DNA of 20,299 bases from 2-01-FULL-49-17 sp035549275. Its GTDB lineage: Bacteria; Patescibacteriota; Minisyncoccia; 2-02-FULL-40-12; GWA2-44-9. Positions 1 through 7,050 of this stretch are shown in pieces. Location: NCBI GenBank assembly GCA_035549275.1, contig DASZRH010000012.1, positions 1-20,299 of the forward strand, in the 5' to 3' direction. The notes beneath the pieces are model-generated. The model saw only the letters and a program-made list of their open reading frames with translations. It ran no database searches and was not told the origin of the DNA. The stretch's first letter is position 1. The number at the start of each line of letters is the position of its first letter. Made by a program: the position numbers and the translations under genes.

Positions 1-70
1 AGATCGGCTGACGAATCACTCTGCATCTAGCCGGAATGATGACCGCCTGGCCACCTTTGCTCTCACGCAT
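1..70 (-). CDS. Possible 5' end of an unknown gene, cut by the window edge
   Basis: An open frame begins at the ATG at 70-68 on the minus strand and runs 23 codons to the window edge without a stop (begins MRESKGGQAVIIPA). It lies about 30 nt downstream of a strong promoter at 105-133, which is the main reason to think it is expressed. A TTG nine bases further upstream is in the same frame. I do not recognise the peptide. The transcript could instead be a non-coding RNA whose body lies outside the window. Confidence 0.3.
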   Translation of the reverse strand, partial: MRESKGGQAVIIPARCRVIRQPI

Positions 71-104
71 ATCCGCCAACCCTGATCAGTACACTCGCCT
101 GCTC

Positions 105-133
105 ATTATATCACGTCTTTTCAGGGTTGGCAA
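105..133 (-). promoter_or_regulatory. Sigma70-type promoter reading out of the left edge
   Basis: On the minus strand a TTGCCA -35 (133-128), a spacer of exactly 17 nt and a consensus TATAAT -10 (110-105) are visible. The -35 overlaps the last codons of the gene at 121-525. The predicted start is near 98, so it would drive whatever begins at about 70 and continues off the window. Confidence 0.7.
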
Positions 134-525
134 TTGCCGGCCAAGGTATAGCCCGCCGCCTCGGCGGCGGCGGCCGTATCAAACCAGCGCTGGTTTTCGG
201 TTTTAATACGCTTGGCGCCCGAACACCAGGCGTAATGATAGACCTTGGAGTCGGAGCTTTTGGAAACCACGACGCGCGGGTCCTTGGGGACCGCCGAGGC
301 GGCGGGTTTGTTTGAGCTTATTGCTCCCTTTCCGGCTCCAGGCGAAGCCAAAACCCCTGAATTGGCCTGGAATACTTCCCTGCTCGGATCGAAGGTTATA
401 TCAGGCTTCCGGCCAGCTGAAATTCGGCCTAGGTTATAGGCAATTCCAGCAATCAGGAGCATACAGAGGGCGATATACAGGTGGTATTGATGATCCTTGA
501 CCCAGTTGATAATTCTTGCTATCAT
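121..525 (-). CDS. Single-pass membrane protein with Ada-like (metal-binding-like) C-terminal domain
   Basis: A 134-residue protein from the ATG at 525. It has one N-terminal membrane helix (about residues 15-33, YHLYIALCMLLIAGIAY) and an Ala/Ser/Pro-rich linker. Its C-terminal module of about 45 residues contains KVYHYAWCSGAKRI, WFDTAAAAEAAGY and a terminal NC. This pattern resembles the small Ada-type Zn-binding module (YHxxxCxxAKRI...A...AGYxPCxxC). Only C101 and C132 remain, so the usual four-cysteine zinc site is incomplete and a DNA-repair role is unlikely. The frame stays open upstream to an ATG at 624, but that start would lie inside rpmA, so I chose 525. This start codon overlaps the -10 box of the divergent rpmA promoter. 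The 3' end carries the -35 of the next promoter. Function unknown. Confidence 0.65.
   Translation of the reverse strand: MIARIINWVKDHQYHLYIALCMLLIAGIAYNLGRISAGRKPDITFDPSREVFQANSGVLASPGAGKGAISSNKPAASAVPKDPRVVVSKSSDSKVYHYAWCSGAKRIKTENQRWFDTAAAAEAAGYTLAGNCQP
497..525 (+). promoter_or_regulatory. rpmA promoter
   Basis: TTGACC (497-502), a 17-nt spacer and TATCAT (520-525) on the plus strand fit a sigma70-type promoter. Transcription would start near 532, giving rpmA a leader of about 73 nt. The -10 box coincides with the start codon of the divergent gene at 525. Confidence 0.6.
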
Positions 526-583
526 ATCAGGAGTTGTAGCGTATGGTGTCGGGCAGGGCGTTTCAGTCTGGTACTGACTCGTC

Positions 584-604
584 GGGTCCCATGCTATCGG
601 ACCT
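584..604 (+). promoter_or_regulatory. Possible hairpin just before the rpmA start codon
   Basis: In the rpmA leader, GGTCC (585-589) can pair with GGACC (599-603) around a 9-nt loop, with a G-T pair outside it. The stem ends directly before the ATG at 605. No Shine-Dalgarno sequence is visible, so the hairpin could affect start-codon access. A stem of only five pairs may be chance. Confidence 0.25.
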
Positions 605-883
605 ATGGCGCATACAAAAGCCATAGGAACTACTAAAAATGGCCGCGATTCGCAACCGAAATATCTCGGCGTGAAACTCTATGACGGGCAGGTCGCTCTC
701 GTCGGCAACATTATCGTTCGCCAACGAGGAACGAAATTCCTTCCCGGCACGGGAGTACGCCTCGGTTCTGATTATACCATTTATGCCGTTGTCCCGGGTA
801 GAGTGAAATTCACAACCACCCGTAAAACCGGCTTCAATGGCGAACGTCGGATCGCGAAAGTGGTCAGCGTAGTTCCTAACTAA
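605..883 (+). CDS. rpmA: 50S ribosomal protein bL27
   Basis: A 92-residue protein with clear bL27 hallmarks: N-terminal MAHTKAIGTTKNGRDSQPKY, then LGVKLYDGQ, GNIIVRQRGTKF and a Gly-rich turn ahead of DYTIYAVVPGRVKF. bL27 sits on the large subunit with its flexible N-terminus reaching toward the peptidyl-transferase centre. The MAH start matches the mature bL27 N-terminus, so there is no cleavable leader of the Firmicutes type. Length is near the usual 85-90 residues. The gene stands alone on the plus strand without rplU beside it, has its own promoter at 497-525, and ends inside the palindromic terminator at 877-916. Confidence 0.95.
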   Translation: MAHTKAIGTTKNGRDSQPKYLGVKLYDGQVALVGNIIVRQRGTKFLPGTGVRLGSDYTIYAVVPGRVKFTTTRKTGFNGERRIAKVVSVVPN

Positions 884-916
884 AACCCCTTCGATGCATC
901 GAAGGGGTTTTAGTTA
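877..916. terminator. Bidirectional terminator shared by rpmA and the rplI operon
   Basis: A perfect 40-bp palindrome centred at 896/897, with inner arm AAAACCCCTTCGATG. It gives a GC-rich stem flanked by A and T tracts on both strands, so it can work as an intrinsic terminator in either direction. It contains the TAA stop codons of both convergent genes: rpmA at 881-883 and rplI at 916-914 on the minus strand. Confidence 0.9.
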
Positions 917-1369
917 CTGGGCAATGACCGTAAGTTTGACGTTTGTCTGCGCCGAGTCGGAGAGATTTACATGGATACTATGCTTGCCGGCATGTTTGAT
1001 ATGTTCGCCGTGCTCGCTAAAGTCAATCATGTTCTTCTCGATGTGGAAGCCGGTTTTTTGAGAAAGAAGTTTGGCGACTTCTTCTTTGGTGACCGAAGAA
1101 AAGAGCGTGCCATTCGGACTGGCTTTTTTGGAAATCTCAAGAGTAGTATTTTTAAGTGCGGCCAGCGCGGCATTGGCTTGGGCAGTTTCTTTCTCCGCTG
1201 CTGCCTGCTGCTGGACTTGCAAAGCCTGCGCTTCTTTCTCCGCTCCCGCGCTGGCCGGCTTGGCCAGATTACGCGGAAAAAGAAAGTTGCGGGCGTGGCC
1301 GTCGGAGACATTCTTAATCTCGCCTATTTTCCCGAAACCCTTGATATTTTGAAGTAAAATAACCTTCAT
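914..1369 (-). CDS. rplI: 50S ribosomal protein bL9
   Basis: A 151-residue protein. The N-terminal domain (MKVILLQNIKGFGKIGEIKN, then DGHARNFLFPRNLA) is the classic bL9 rRNA-binding module. A long Ala/Gln/Glu-rich connecting helix (about 42-75) and the C-terminal domain (about 80-150) follow. Length matches the E. coli protein (about 149). The ATG overlaps the stop of the upstream protease gene (TAATG), so bL9 is the last gene of the envelope-glycan operon and shares the terminator at 877-916. bL9 is, as I recall, missing from some CPR lineages, so its presence may help place the organism. Its location in a glycan operon rather than with rpsF/rpsR is unusual. Confidence 0.96.
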   Translation of the reverse strand: MKVILLQNIKGFGKIGEIKNVSDGHARNFLFPRNLAKPASAGAEKEAQALQVQQQAAAEKETAQANAALAALKNTTLEISKKASPNGTLFSSVTKEEVAKLLSQKTGFHIEKNMIDFSEHGEHIKHAGKHSIHVNLSDSAQTNVKLTVIAQ

Positions 1370-2583
1370 TAGCGGAGAGCGTCGAGGGCTCGTTTGAGTT
1401 GCGGGTCTTTGTCCGGATCGCCGACGATGAAGTTTTTCTTCTGATCATCGGTCAACTCGACTTTGATGTCAGGTTCAATGCCTTGGGCGGAGATGTTGAC
1501 CCCGCCGGGCGTGTACCATTTGGCGATGGTGACTTTGAGGGACGCACCGTTATCGAGGTTTTCAAGTTCTTGAACAGAGCCTTTGCCGAATGTTTTTTCG
1601 CCGATGAGGCGAATATGCTGATCGTCGTGCAGCGCACCGGCTAAAATTTCCGAAGCCGACGCCGAGCCGCCGTTTACCAGCATTACGGTCGGATATTTTT
1701 TGAGCTGGCTCTTGCCGTCGGCTTTAAAGTCATTGCGGGTCCCGTTGCCAAACACTTCGCTGACTACGAGCTGGCCGTTGTCTACAAACCAGCCGGCGAG
1801 ATTGATAGCGGAATCAAGCAATCCGCCCGGGTTGCCGCGTACGTCAACAATGAGTCCATCGGCATTTGATTTTAAGATTTCGTCGGCGGCCGCTTTGAAT
1901 TCAGAATCGATGTTTTCACTGAAAGAATAGAGTTGCATGTACGCGATATGCTTGCCGTTGTAGTCAATCATCTTCCAGTCTACGGCCGGGACTTTGATCG
2001 CGTCCCGGGTAATGCTTACGTCGTGGGATTTGCCGTCGGCGGAGAGAATCGTCAGGGTGACCTTGGTGCCGATTTTACCGCGGATGGTGTTGACGGCTTC
2101 GTCCACGGCCATGCCGGCCGTGTCCTTGCCGTCTACTTTGACGATCTTGTCGCCGGTAACGATGCCGGCTTTCTGGGCCGGGCTGTCTTTGATCGGTGCA
2201 ACGACAACCAAGACGCCGTCTTTCTCGTCTAGTTCAATGCCGACGCCGCCGAAGGACCCGGAAATCTGTTCCTGGAATTTCTGGCTTGTCTCGGGTTCAA
2301 AGAATACGGTATAAGGATCGCCGAGCGAATTAACCATACCAGTGATGGCGCCGTAAACCATTTTTTGCAAGTCGAGCTTGGATTTATCAACGTACTTGCT
2401 TTGCAGGATGTCCCAGGCCTTCCAAAATTCGCTGAAGTCGACGTTTTGGACGTTGTCAGCGTCCTGATTGATCAAGGCCTGAACGCTGGCCGCTTTTGAT
2501 TGATGAAATTGCGAAAACTCAAAGCCGCTGCCAAAGCCGATGATCAACGATGCAATGATTATGATGGGGAGAAATTTTTTCAT
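1369..2583 (-). CDS. Carboxy-terminal processing peptidase (S41, CtpA/CtpB type)
   Basis: A 404-residue membrane-anchored serine protease that would cleave near the C-termini of envelope proteins. An N-terminal signal/anchor helix (about 3-19) is followed by an N-terminal helical region (about 45-105), a PDZ domain (about 112-195, with GVGIELDEKDG and KAGIVTGDKIVKVDG) and the S41 core (about 210-375). The Ser/Lys/Gln catalytic set is present: S309 in GGSASASEI, K334 and Q338 in TFGKGSVQ. The oxyanion-type VDVRGNPGG motif is at 246-254. Length is typical for CtpB-like enzymes. It begins inside the end of the GT2 gene (ATGA overlap, 2580-2583) and runs into rplI, so it is co-transcribed with the glycan genes. 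Its substrate is not evident. Confidence 0.93.
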   Translation of the reverse strand: MKKFLPIIIIASLIIGFGSGFEFSQFHQSKAASVQALINQDADNVQNVDFSEFWKAWDILQSKYVDKSKLDLQKMVYGAITGMVNSLGDPYTVFFEPETSQKFQEQISGSFGGVGIELDEKDGVLVVVAPIKDSPAQKAGIVTGDKIVKVDGKDTAGMAVDEAVNTIRGKIGTKVTLTILSADGKSHDVSITRDAIKVPAVDWKMIDYNGKHIAYMQLYSFSENIDSEFKAAADEILKSNADGLIVDVRGNPGGLLDSAINLAGWFVDNGQLVVSEVFGNGTRNDFKADGKSQLKKYPTVMLVNGGSASASEILAGALHDDQHIRLIGEKTFGKGSVQELENLDNGASLKVTIAKWYTPGGVNISAQGIEPDIKVELTDDQKKNFIVGDPDKDPQLKRALDALR

Positions 2584-3389
2584 GAGACGTGAGTAAAACG
2601 CCGGGTGCCGTATTTGCGGAAATAGCGGATCGCGTCTTTGATGTGCTGGCGGGTTTGGCGGTTGACGAAAACGTCAAAGATACCGACGCGGCCGCGCGAT
2701 TCCCGATGATGATAATGGAACATCTGCGCTTCGGGAATATACATGACGGCGTATCCATTGTCCCAGAATCGGCGCGGCCAGTCAACGTCGCTTAAATACA
2801 AAAACATGCTTTCATCCAGCGGTCCGACTTTTTTTGCGGCAGACATGGTAATCATGAAGGCCGAGCCGGAGAGCCAGTCGGCGGGAGTCGGATGGGTAAG
2901 GTCCTGATCGTTCATGAAAAAATCGTTCATCGATTTTTTCATGAACGGCAAAAGGCCGAGCGGCGTTCGGCGGGACAAAATAGTAAGCGGCGTTACATAG
3001 CGGAAACAGGACGGCTGCGGTGTGCCGTCAAAATTCAAAAGTTGTGGCCCGACCATACCCGCATCGGGGTGGTCTGCCAGGTATTTGTGGAGAATTTCAA
3101 AGCTGTTCGCCATGGGAATGATATCCGAGTTCATGACGAAGCAGGTATCGCTGCCGCAGGCGGCGATACCTGCGTTCACCCCTTTTGTATAGCCGATATT
3201 TTCGGCGAATGGCAGGTACCGTACGCTTGGAAATTCCTCGACAACCACGGCCCGAGTTCGAGGACCGGCCGCTACGTCTACAACCAAAACTTCATGAGCG
3301 AAACTTGGCGTAATCGCCCGCTGGATTGATTTCAAGCATAATCGCAGAAGTTCCGGCTTTTGATAGTTGACGATAATGATCGAGAGCAT
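2580..3389 (-). CDS. Family 2 glycosyltransferase (cytosolic)
   Basis: A 269-residue GT-A fold enzyme. It starts MLSIIIVNYQKPELL and has the typical first strand and helix, ENIGYTKGVNAGI at about 64-76, and a VMNSD segment at 85-89 that supplies the metal-binding Asp. The acceptor side shows DESMFLYLSDVDWPRR (about 192-207), resembling rhamnosyltransferase-like GT2s. No membrane helix is visible. It would add a sugar to a lipid-linked glycan. It sits 2 nt after the LCP gene and overlaps the protease gene by 4 nt. Two long inverted repeats lie in its coding sequence (residues about 73-83 and 148-161). The second encodes a Phe/Met/Asn-rich segment (FMKKSMNDFFMND) between the donor and acceptor regions that I would not expect in the family. 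Confidence 0.88.
   Translation of the reverse strand: MLSIIIVNYQKPELLRLCLKSIQRAITPSFAHEVLVVDVAAGPRTRAVVVEEFPSVRYLPFAENIGYTKGVNAGIAACGSDTCFVMNSDIIPMANSFEILHKYLADHPDAGMVGPQLLNFDGTPQPSCFRYVTPLTILSRRTPLGLLPFMKKSMNDFFMNDQDLTHPTPADWLSGSAFMITMSAAKKVGPLDESMFLYLSDVDWPRRFWDNGYAVMYIPEAQMFHYHHRESRGRVGIFDVFVNRQTRQHIKDAIRYFRKYGTRRFTHVS
2909..2947. repeat. Inverted repeat, 17-bp perfect stem, 5-nt loop, in coding sequence
   Basis: The arm at 2909-2925 (CGTTCATGAAAAAATCG) is the exact reverse complement of 2931-2947, around the loop TTCAT. A G-T pair extends it by one. It lies inside a GT2 gene, is not at a gene end and has no role in the gene product that I can recognise. Confidence 0.85.
3141..3173. repeat. 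Inverted repeat, 15-bp stem with one G-T pair, 3-nt loop, in coding sequence
   Basis: The arm at 3141-3155 (GCAGGTATCGCTGCC) pairs with 3159-3173 around the loop GCA. Eleven outer pairs and three inner pairs are perfect, with one wobble between. It lies in the same GT2 gene as the repeat at 2909 and encodes AGIAACGSDTC. Confidence 0.8.
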
Positions 3390-3391
3390 GG

Positions 3392-4441
3392 CTAGTTCAG
3401 AATCGTCTGGAAAAGCGATTTAATCTGATCGAAATTTCCGCCTTTCGGAGTCAGGATGTAAATGCCGTTTGCATCCTTGCCTTGATCCACGAGGTTGTCG
3501 GTTGAAATAATATATTTCTTCATGGCCGCGAAGTCGGCGGTTTTGGCGAGAGTAACGAAGTTCTTGATATCAAATACGCCGACATCAGTGCGAATGTTGC
3601 TGCGAATGGTATTAAAGACGGAAATCGTCTTGAGCGGATCGCTGAAGAAATTCAAGGACAAAAGTTTGTCTTTGAGGGCGAACATGACCTGCTGCTGCCG
3701 GCGGGACCGGTCGAAGTCGGTGGAAGAATAGCGCGACCGGGCATAGTAGAGCGCGTTTTGGCCGTCCAAATGATTCGGTCCCGCCGGCAGCGAGAACGGA
3801 TACCCCCATTGCTTGGGTTCACTGAATGGCTGATCCAGGGTTACGTCAATGCCGCCGACCGAGTCAATGATATCTTTGAACGACGAGAAGCTGAAGATCA
3901 CGACATTATCGATGTACACGCCGGTAATTTGGGAAATCTTGTCTTTGATGAATTGAAGGGAATTATTCGAATGGCTTAGCCCGTATTCGTAAGCCTCGTT
4001 CAGTTTGTTGTCATTGTCGCCGTGAGTCCACACAAGCAAGTCACGCGGAATGGAGATGAGCGATGATTTGTGGGTTTTTTTGTCGTAGCTTAGCACTTGA
4101 ATCGAATCGGTCAGAAGCGCTCCCCCGTCGGCGGCGTCCGGATCGTCTTCACCGCGCATGCCGAGAATCAAGACATCCAATCGGTCGTCTTCTTTTTCCG
4201 GCATGACATAATCGCGGCTCTTGGCGACGGGTAGTTTATGAGGATCGGTATTTTCCGTTTCATTTCCAAACAGTTGTCCGATACTGATGCTGTGGGAGCT
4301 GGTAATCAAGAGATTGCCGATAATGACGGCTACGAAGATGCCTAAAATCAAATAGCCCACGGGTGGGATGGAAAAACGTCGGAACCATGGTTTTTTTGCC
4401 TGCAGGGGCATGCCGGGTGAAAACGGCGGGATTGAAGCCAT
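3392..4441 (-). CDS. LytR-CpsA-Psr (LCP) family glycopolymer phosphotransferase
   Basis: A 349-residue membrane-anchored protein with a short cytosolic N-terminus, one membrane helix (about 28-47) and an extracytoplasmic LCP domain (about 88-265). Family motifs are visible: LLTDSIQVLS (D112), SIPRDLLV (R133, D134), DNKLNEAYEYG (about 144-154), and ARSRYSSTDFDRSRRQQ (about 234-250) with the Arg/Asp residues that bind the pyrophosphate of the lipid-linked donor. LCP enzymes transfer undecaprenyl-phosphate-linked glycopolymers onto peptidoglycan or proteins. Between two GT2 genes and beside a Wzy/ligase-like gene, it is the likely final attachment step. It begins 6 nt after the upstream GT2 stop. 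Confidence 0.93.
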   Translation of the reverse strand: MASIPPFSPGMPLQAKKPWFRRFSIPPVGYLILGIFVAVIIGNLLITSSHSISIGQLFGNETENTDPHKLPVAKSRDYVMPEKEDDRLDVLILGMRGEDDPDAADGGALLTDSIQVLSYDKKTHKSSLISIPRDLLVWTHGDNDNKLNEAYEYGLSHSNNSLQFIKDKISQITGVYIDNVVIFSFSSFKDIIDSVGGIDVTLDQPFSEPKQWGYPFSLPAGPNHLDGQNALYYARSRYSSTDFDRSRRQQQVMFALKDKLLSLNFFSDPLKTISVFNTIRSNIRTDVGVFDIKNFVTLAKTADFAAMKKYIISTDNLVDQGKDANGIYILTPKGGNFDQIKSLFQTILN

Positions 4442-4447
4442 AAGGAA

Positions 4448-5494
4448 TTAAACGAAAAACCGGTGAATATCCTGACTGGATGCGCGCGCGGACTTCATGA
4501 TCTGCCGTCGCTTGCGAAGCATGCGAGGGATCCCTTTGATGAAGTGTGGAAGTTCTTGGAAAACGCCCGGTTCAAACAGTAATGTATATCCGAACACGGC
4601 AATTTCTCGGGCGACAATATACGGCGCGTCCTTCAGAATATTCATTATATAATCATTTTTGATTCGTGTCCATCGAGTATTGCGCCACTCAAGCCGGCGC
4701 TTTTCAATGGGAATGCGTCGGCGAACATCGAGGCGTCGAACCGAGCTGACAAGCCCTCTGGCGTGGCTTTTGGTGGTTTGGCGATCATGCCAGGCAATGA
4801 TTCGAGGATCATACACTTGTTTCCAGCCAGCAATGCGAATGCGCCAGGCAACGTCGAGATCTTCCGCGTACCAAAAGAGATCGTGATCCGCAATCTCACC
4901 CAGAATATGGATGCTTTCCAGTGCGCCGCGGCGGAAAACGGGTACGGCGCCCTCAACGCCGAATATTTCGCAATATGTATTGAATCGCTCCCCGTCGGAC
5001 TGGCCATGGCCAATATTCGTTACGCGCCGCGAACGTTCAATTTGGAAACCGCAGGTATCAATAATTTCCCGGGGCAAGGCATCGGATCGCGCTGCTAAGT
5101 CCGCAGCCGCGTATTGATATATTTTGGCCTGAAGCCCACCCACCCGTTCATCGGCATCCATAATTTCCAATGCCCGGGCAAGAAAATTTTCTTCCAGCAT
5201 GACGTCAGCCGACAGAAACACTACGTACGCTCCACGTGAGTGTTTCAAGAGCAATTCCTGCCCGCCCCACATGCCGTGGTTTTGAGCGCTCTTGATAAAC
5301 GCTACCGGTGCTTGATTGCCGAACTCGCTTTGCCAGTATTCGATAATTTCCCGCGTCCGGTCGGTTGAACCGTTATCCAGAATAAGGATTTCAACGCGGC
5401 CCCAATCGACGCGCTGGCTTGCCAGCGCGTCGAGACAATGTCGGATATATGTTTCCCCGTTCAATACCGCCAATTGTACGGAAATCGTACTCAT
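4448..5494 (-). CDS. Family 2 glycosyltransferase
   Basis: A 348-residue GT2 enzyme. The GT-A core begins MSTISVQLAVLNGETYIRHC. It shows ILILDNGSTDRTREI (D40), a LSADV segment with the metal-binding Asp at 97, and an acceptor-side WYAEDLDVAWRIR (E210, D211), the expected ED motif. The C-terminal third (about 250-348) is basic with a hydrophobic patch (IAVFGYTLLF) and may touch the membrane. Its start overlaps the stop of the ligase-like gene (ATGA, 5491-5494). It probably adds an early or branching sugar to the same glycan as its neighbours. A 13-bp inverted repeat encodes residues 21-30. Confidence 0.88.
   Translation of the reverse strand: MSTISVQLAVLNGETYIRHCLDALASQRVDWGRVEILILDNGSTDRTREIIEYWQSEFGNQAPVAFIKSAQNHGMWGGQELLLKHSRGAYVVFLSADVMLEENFLARALEIMDADERVGGLQAKIYQYAAADLAARSDALPREIIDTCGFQIERSRRVTNIGHGQSDGERFNTYCEIFGVEGAVPVFRRGALESIHILGEIADHDLFWYAEDLDVAWRIRIAGWKQVYDPRIIAWHDRQTTKSHARGLVSSVRRLDVRRRIPIEKRRLEWRNTRWTRIKNDYIMNILKDAPYIVAREIAVFGYTLLFEPGVFQELPHFIKGIPRMLRKRRQIMKSARASSQDIHRFFV
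5406..5433. repeat. Inverted repeat, 13-bp perfect stem, 2-nt loop, in coding sequence
   Basis: TCGACGCGCTGGC (5406-5418) is mirrored exactly by 5421-5433 across TT. It lies near the 5' end of the GT2 gene and encodes LDALASQRVD, a stretch that fits the family, so here the palindrome agrees with an ordinary protein sequence. Confidence 0.75.
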
Positions 5495-7050
5495 GCTGAA
5501 TTTTTTTCTTCGGAAAACAGAATTCCCAGAACTACGGCGAATAACAAGAGAGCACGCTCATCAAAGAGGGCCACATCGGTCATCAGATATGCGAGAATCC
5601 ATGGAATTGCGATCAAACCGCCGGCATAATAAGCTGACAGGAAATTGGTGCGCGCTGCCCGAAATTTCAGATACAGAGCCTTGATAATCAGCCAGATAAA
5701 ATAAAGAGAGATCAAGAGAGCCGGGATGCCCATCTCGGCAGCGATATGAAGATAGATATTGTGAGCGGACGAACCCGCCCGTGAGAGTTTGATATCCTGA
5801 TCCAAAACAACCGGAAAATTGCCGATGCCGACGCCCAAAACCGGTCGGGCTTCAATTGACTGCAGGGTCTGCTTCCAGATCAGAAGACGCTGGGCGTTGG
5901 ACGTCTCACCGAAATCCAGGATTGATTTGATCCGCTGCTGCAGCAATAACGCATTGCCTTTGGAAACGAGGAATTGAGGCGAAGCGAAAATCGGATAGGC
6001 AATGCTGAACAAGAGTAGGAAGACGGCGAGGTATGAGGCAATATATTTGAAAACATTGCGGACCGGGAGCGGCACGCGGGTGTATCGCATGAACCATACG
6101 ATCAGAAAACTCCAAATGACGACTGCGGCTGCGCCTGCCCAAAACCCGCGCGTACCGCTTAAAATCACGAACAAAAATATCCCTGGAATCCAAAGCACGG
6201 CGAGACTGCCGCGGGTGTGAACCATGCTCCAGAAACGCTCAGCGTGAGCCAGCGGTTTTTGCACGCTCCAAGCAAAAAATGCCGGCAGGCCCAGTAAGAG
6301 AAAGATCGGAAAAGAATGAGAATCCGGAAAGAGCGAAAAGACGCGCAGCGAGAGCTGGTCGCCGAAATACGCGAACCAGGTGTTGCCGACGTGTGTCGCA
6401 ATATAAGACCACTCGGTACCGAATTGCCGAAGTTGAATTCCTTCGCCCCAGATGCGCATAAATTGGTAAATATCTACCAGGTACGTTGCGCAAATCTGAA
6501 TCAATCCAACGGCCAGCGTGATGATCACTGGGACGGTTAAATTCTGGATTAAGCGCTCGGAATGCCGGCTGGCCCAGTTCCAGACAACGACTCCGATTAA
6601 GGCCGCGTTGACGAAATAGATGATCCGTTTCAGGCCGACAACTGCATCTGGTGAATGCCACAAAGAAAGAAAAGCGAGCAAGACAAGGGCGTGGAGCGCG
6701 ACGGCAGCCGGGTGTTTGCGGAAAAATTCACGCGGACGGCTGATCGCGAGCTTCAATTCTCCCGTCAGATACCGTCGAGTTTCCGGCGCAAAAAACCATT
6801 TGCAGAAAATAACAATCGAAAACACCCGCCACTGATTAAAATTATCAAACGACGTGGTGAGTGGAATAGCGATAAACAGCGGGATTGAACGGATAAAAAA
6901 CACGATCCCCTCCTCCAGATTCATCATGGCTAAGGCGACGATTACAATTCCCGTTTCCCAAATGACAAAGGACCGCGGCGCCAATCCAGAGACAACGAGG
7001 CCAAAAAAAATCAGATGAGCGATAAATAACGAAAGAGAAAATTTCTTCAT
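5491..7050 (-). CDS. O-antigen ligase/polymerase (Wzy/WaaL-like) membrane protein
   Basis: A 519-residue polytopic membrane protein with about 11-12 hydrophobic segments. The Wzy_C/O-antigen ligase region shows ILSGTRGFWAG (R301), LGVGIGNF (405-412) and SSAHNIYLHIAAEMG (H430) at the end of a large periplasmic loop. These are the recurrent signature elements of this superfamily. Members polymerise lipid-linked repeat units or transfer a glycan to an acceptor, and sequence alone does not separate the two. The gene overlaps its neighbours by 4 nt on both sides, so the products are probably made together. No Wzx flippase or ABC exporter is in the window. Confidence 0.85.
   Translation of the reverse strand: MKKFSLSLFIAHLIFFGLVVSGLAPRSFVIWETGIVIVALAMMNLEEGIVFFIRSIPLFIAIPLTTSFDNFNQWRVFSIVIFCKWFFAPETRRYLTGELKLAISRPREFFRKHPAAVALHALVLLAFLSLWHSPDAVVGLKRIIYFVNAALIGVVVWNWASRHSERLIQNLTVPVIITLAVGLIQICATYLVDIYQFMRIWGEGIQLRQFGTEWSYIATHVGNTWFAYFGDQLSLRVFSLFPDSHSFPIFLLLGLPAFFAWSVQKPLAHAERFWSMVHTRGSLAVLWIPGIFLFVILSGTRGFWAGAAAVVIWSFLIVWFMRYTRVPLPVRNVFKYIASYLAVFLLLFSIAYPIFASPQFLVSKGNALLLQQRIKSILDFGETSNAQRLLIWKQTLQSIEARPVLGVGIGNFPVVLDQDIKLSRAGSSAHNIYLHIAAEMGIPALLISLYFIWLIIKALYLKFRAARTNFLSAYYAGGLIAIPWILAYLMTDVALFDERALLLFAVVLGILFSEEKNSA

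Noticed and set aside
1..100. tRNA, tmRNA or RNase P RNA at the left edge
   Set aside because: No acceptor stem, T-loop or conserved RNase P core is visible in the 100 bases available.
971..1357. Plus-strand open frame of 128 codons
   Set aside because: It is antisense to rplI, whose protein is unmistakable; the antisense frame has low-complexity Phe/Leu content typical of a shadow.
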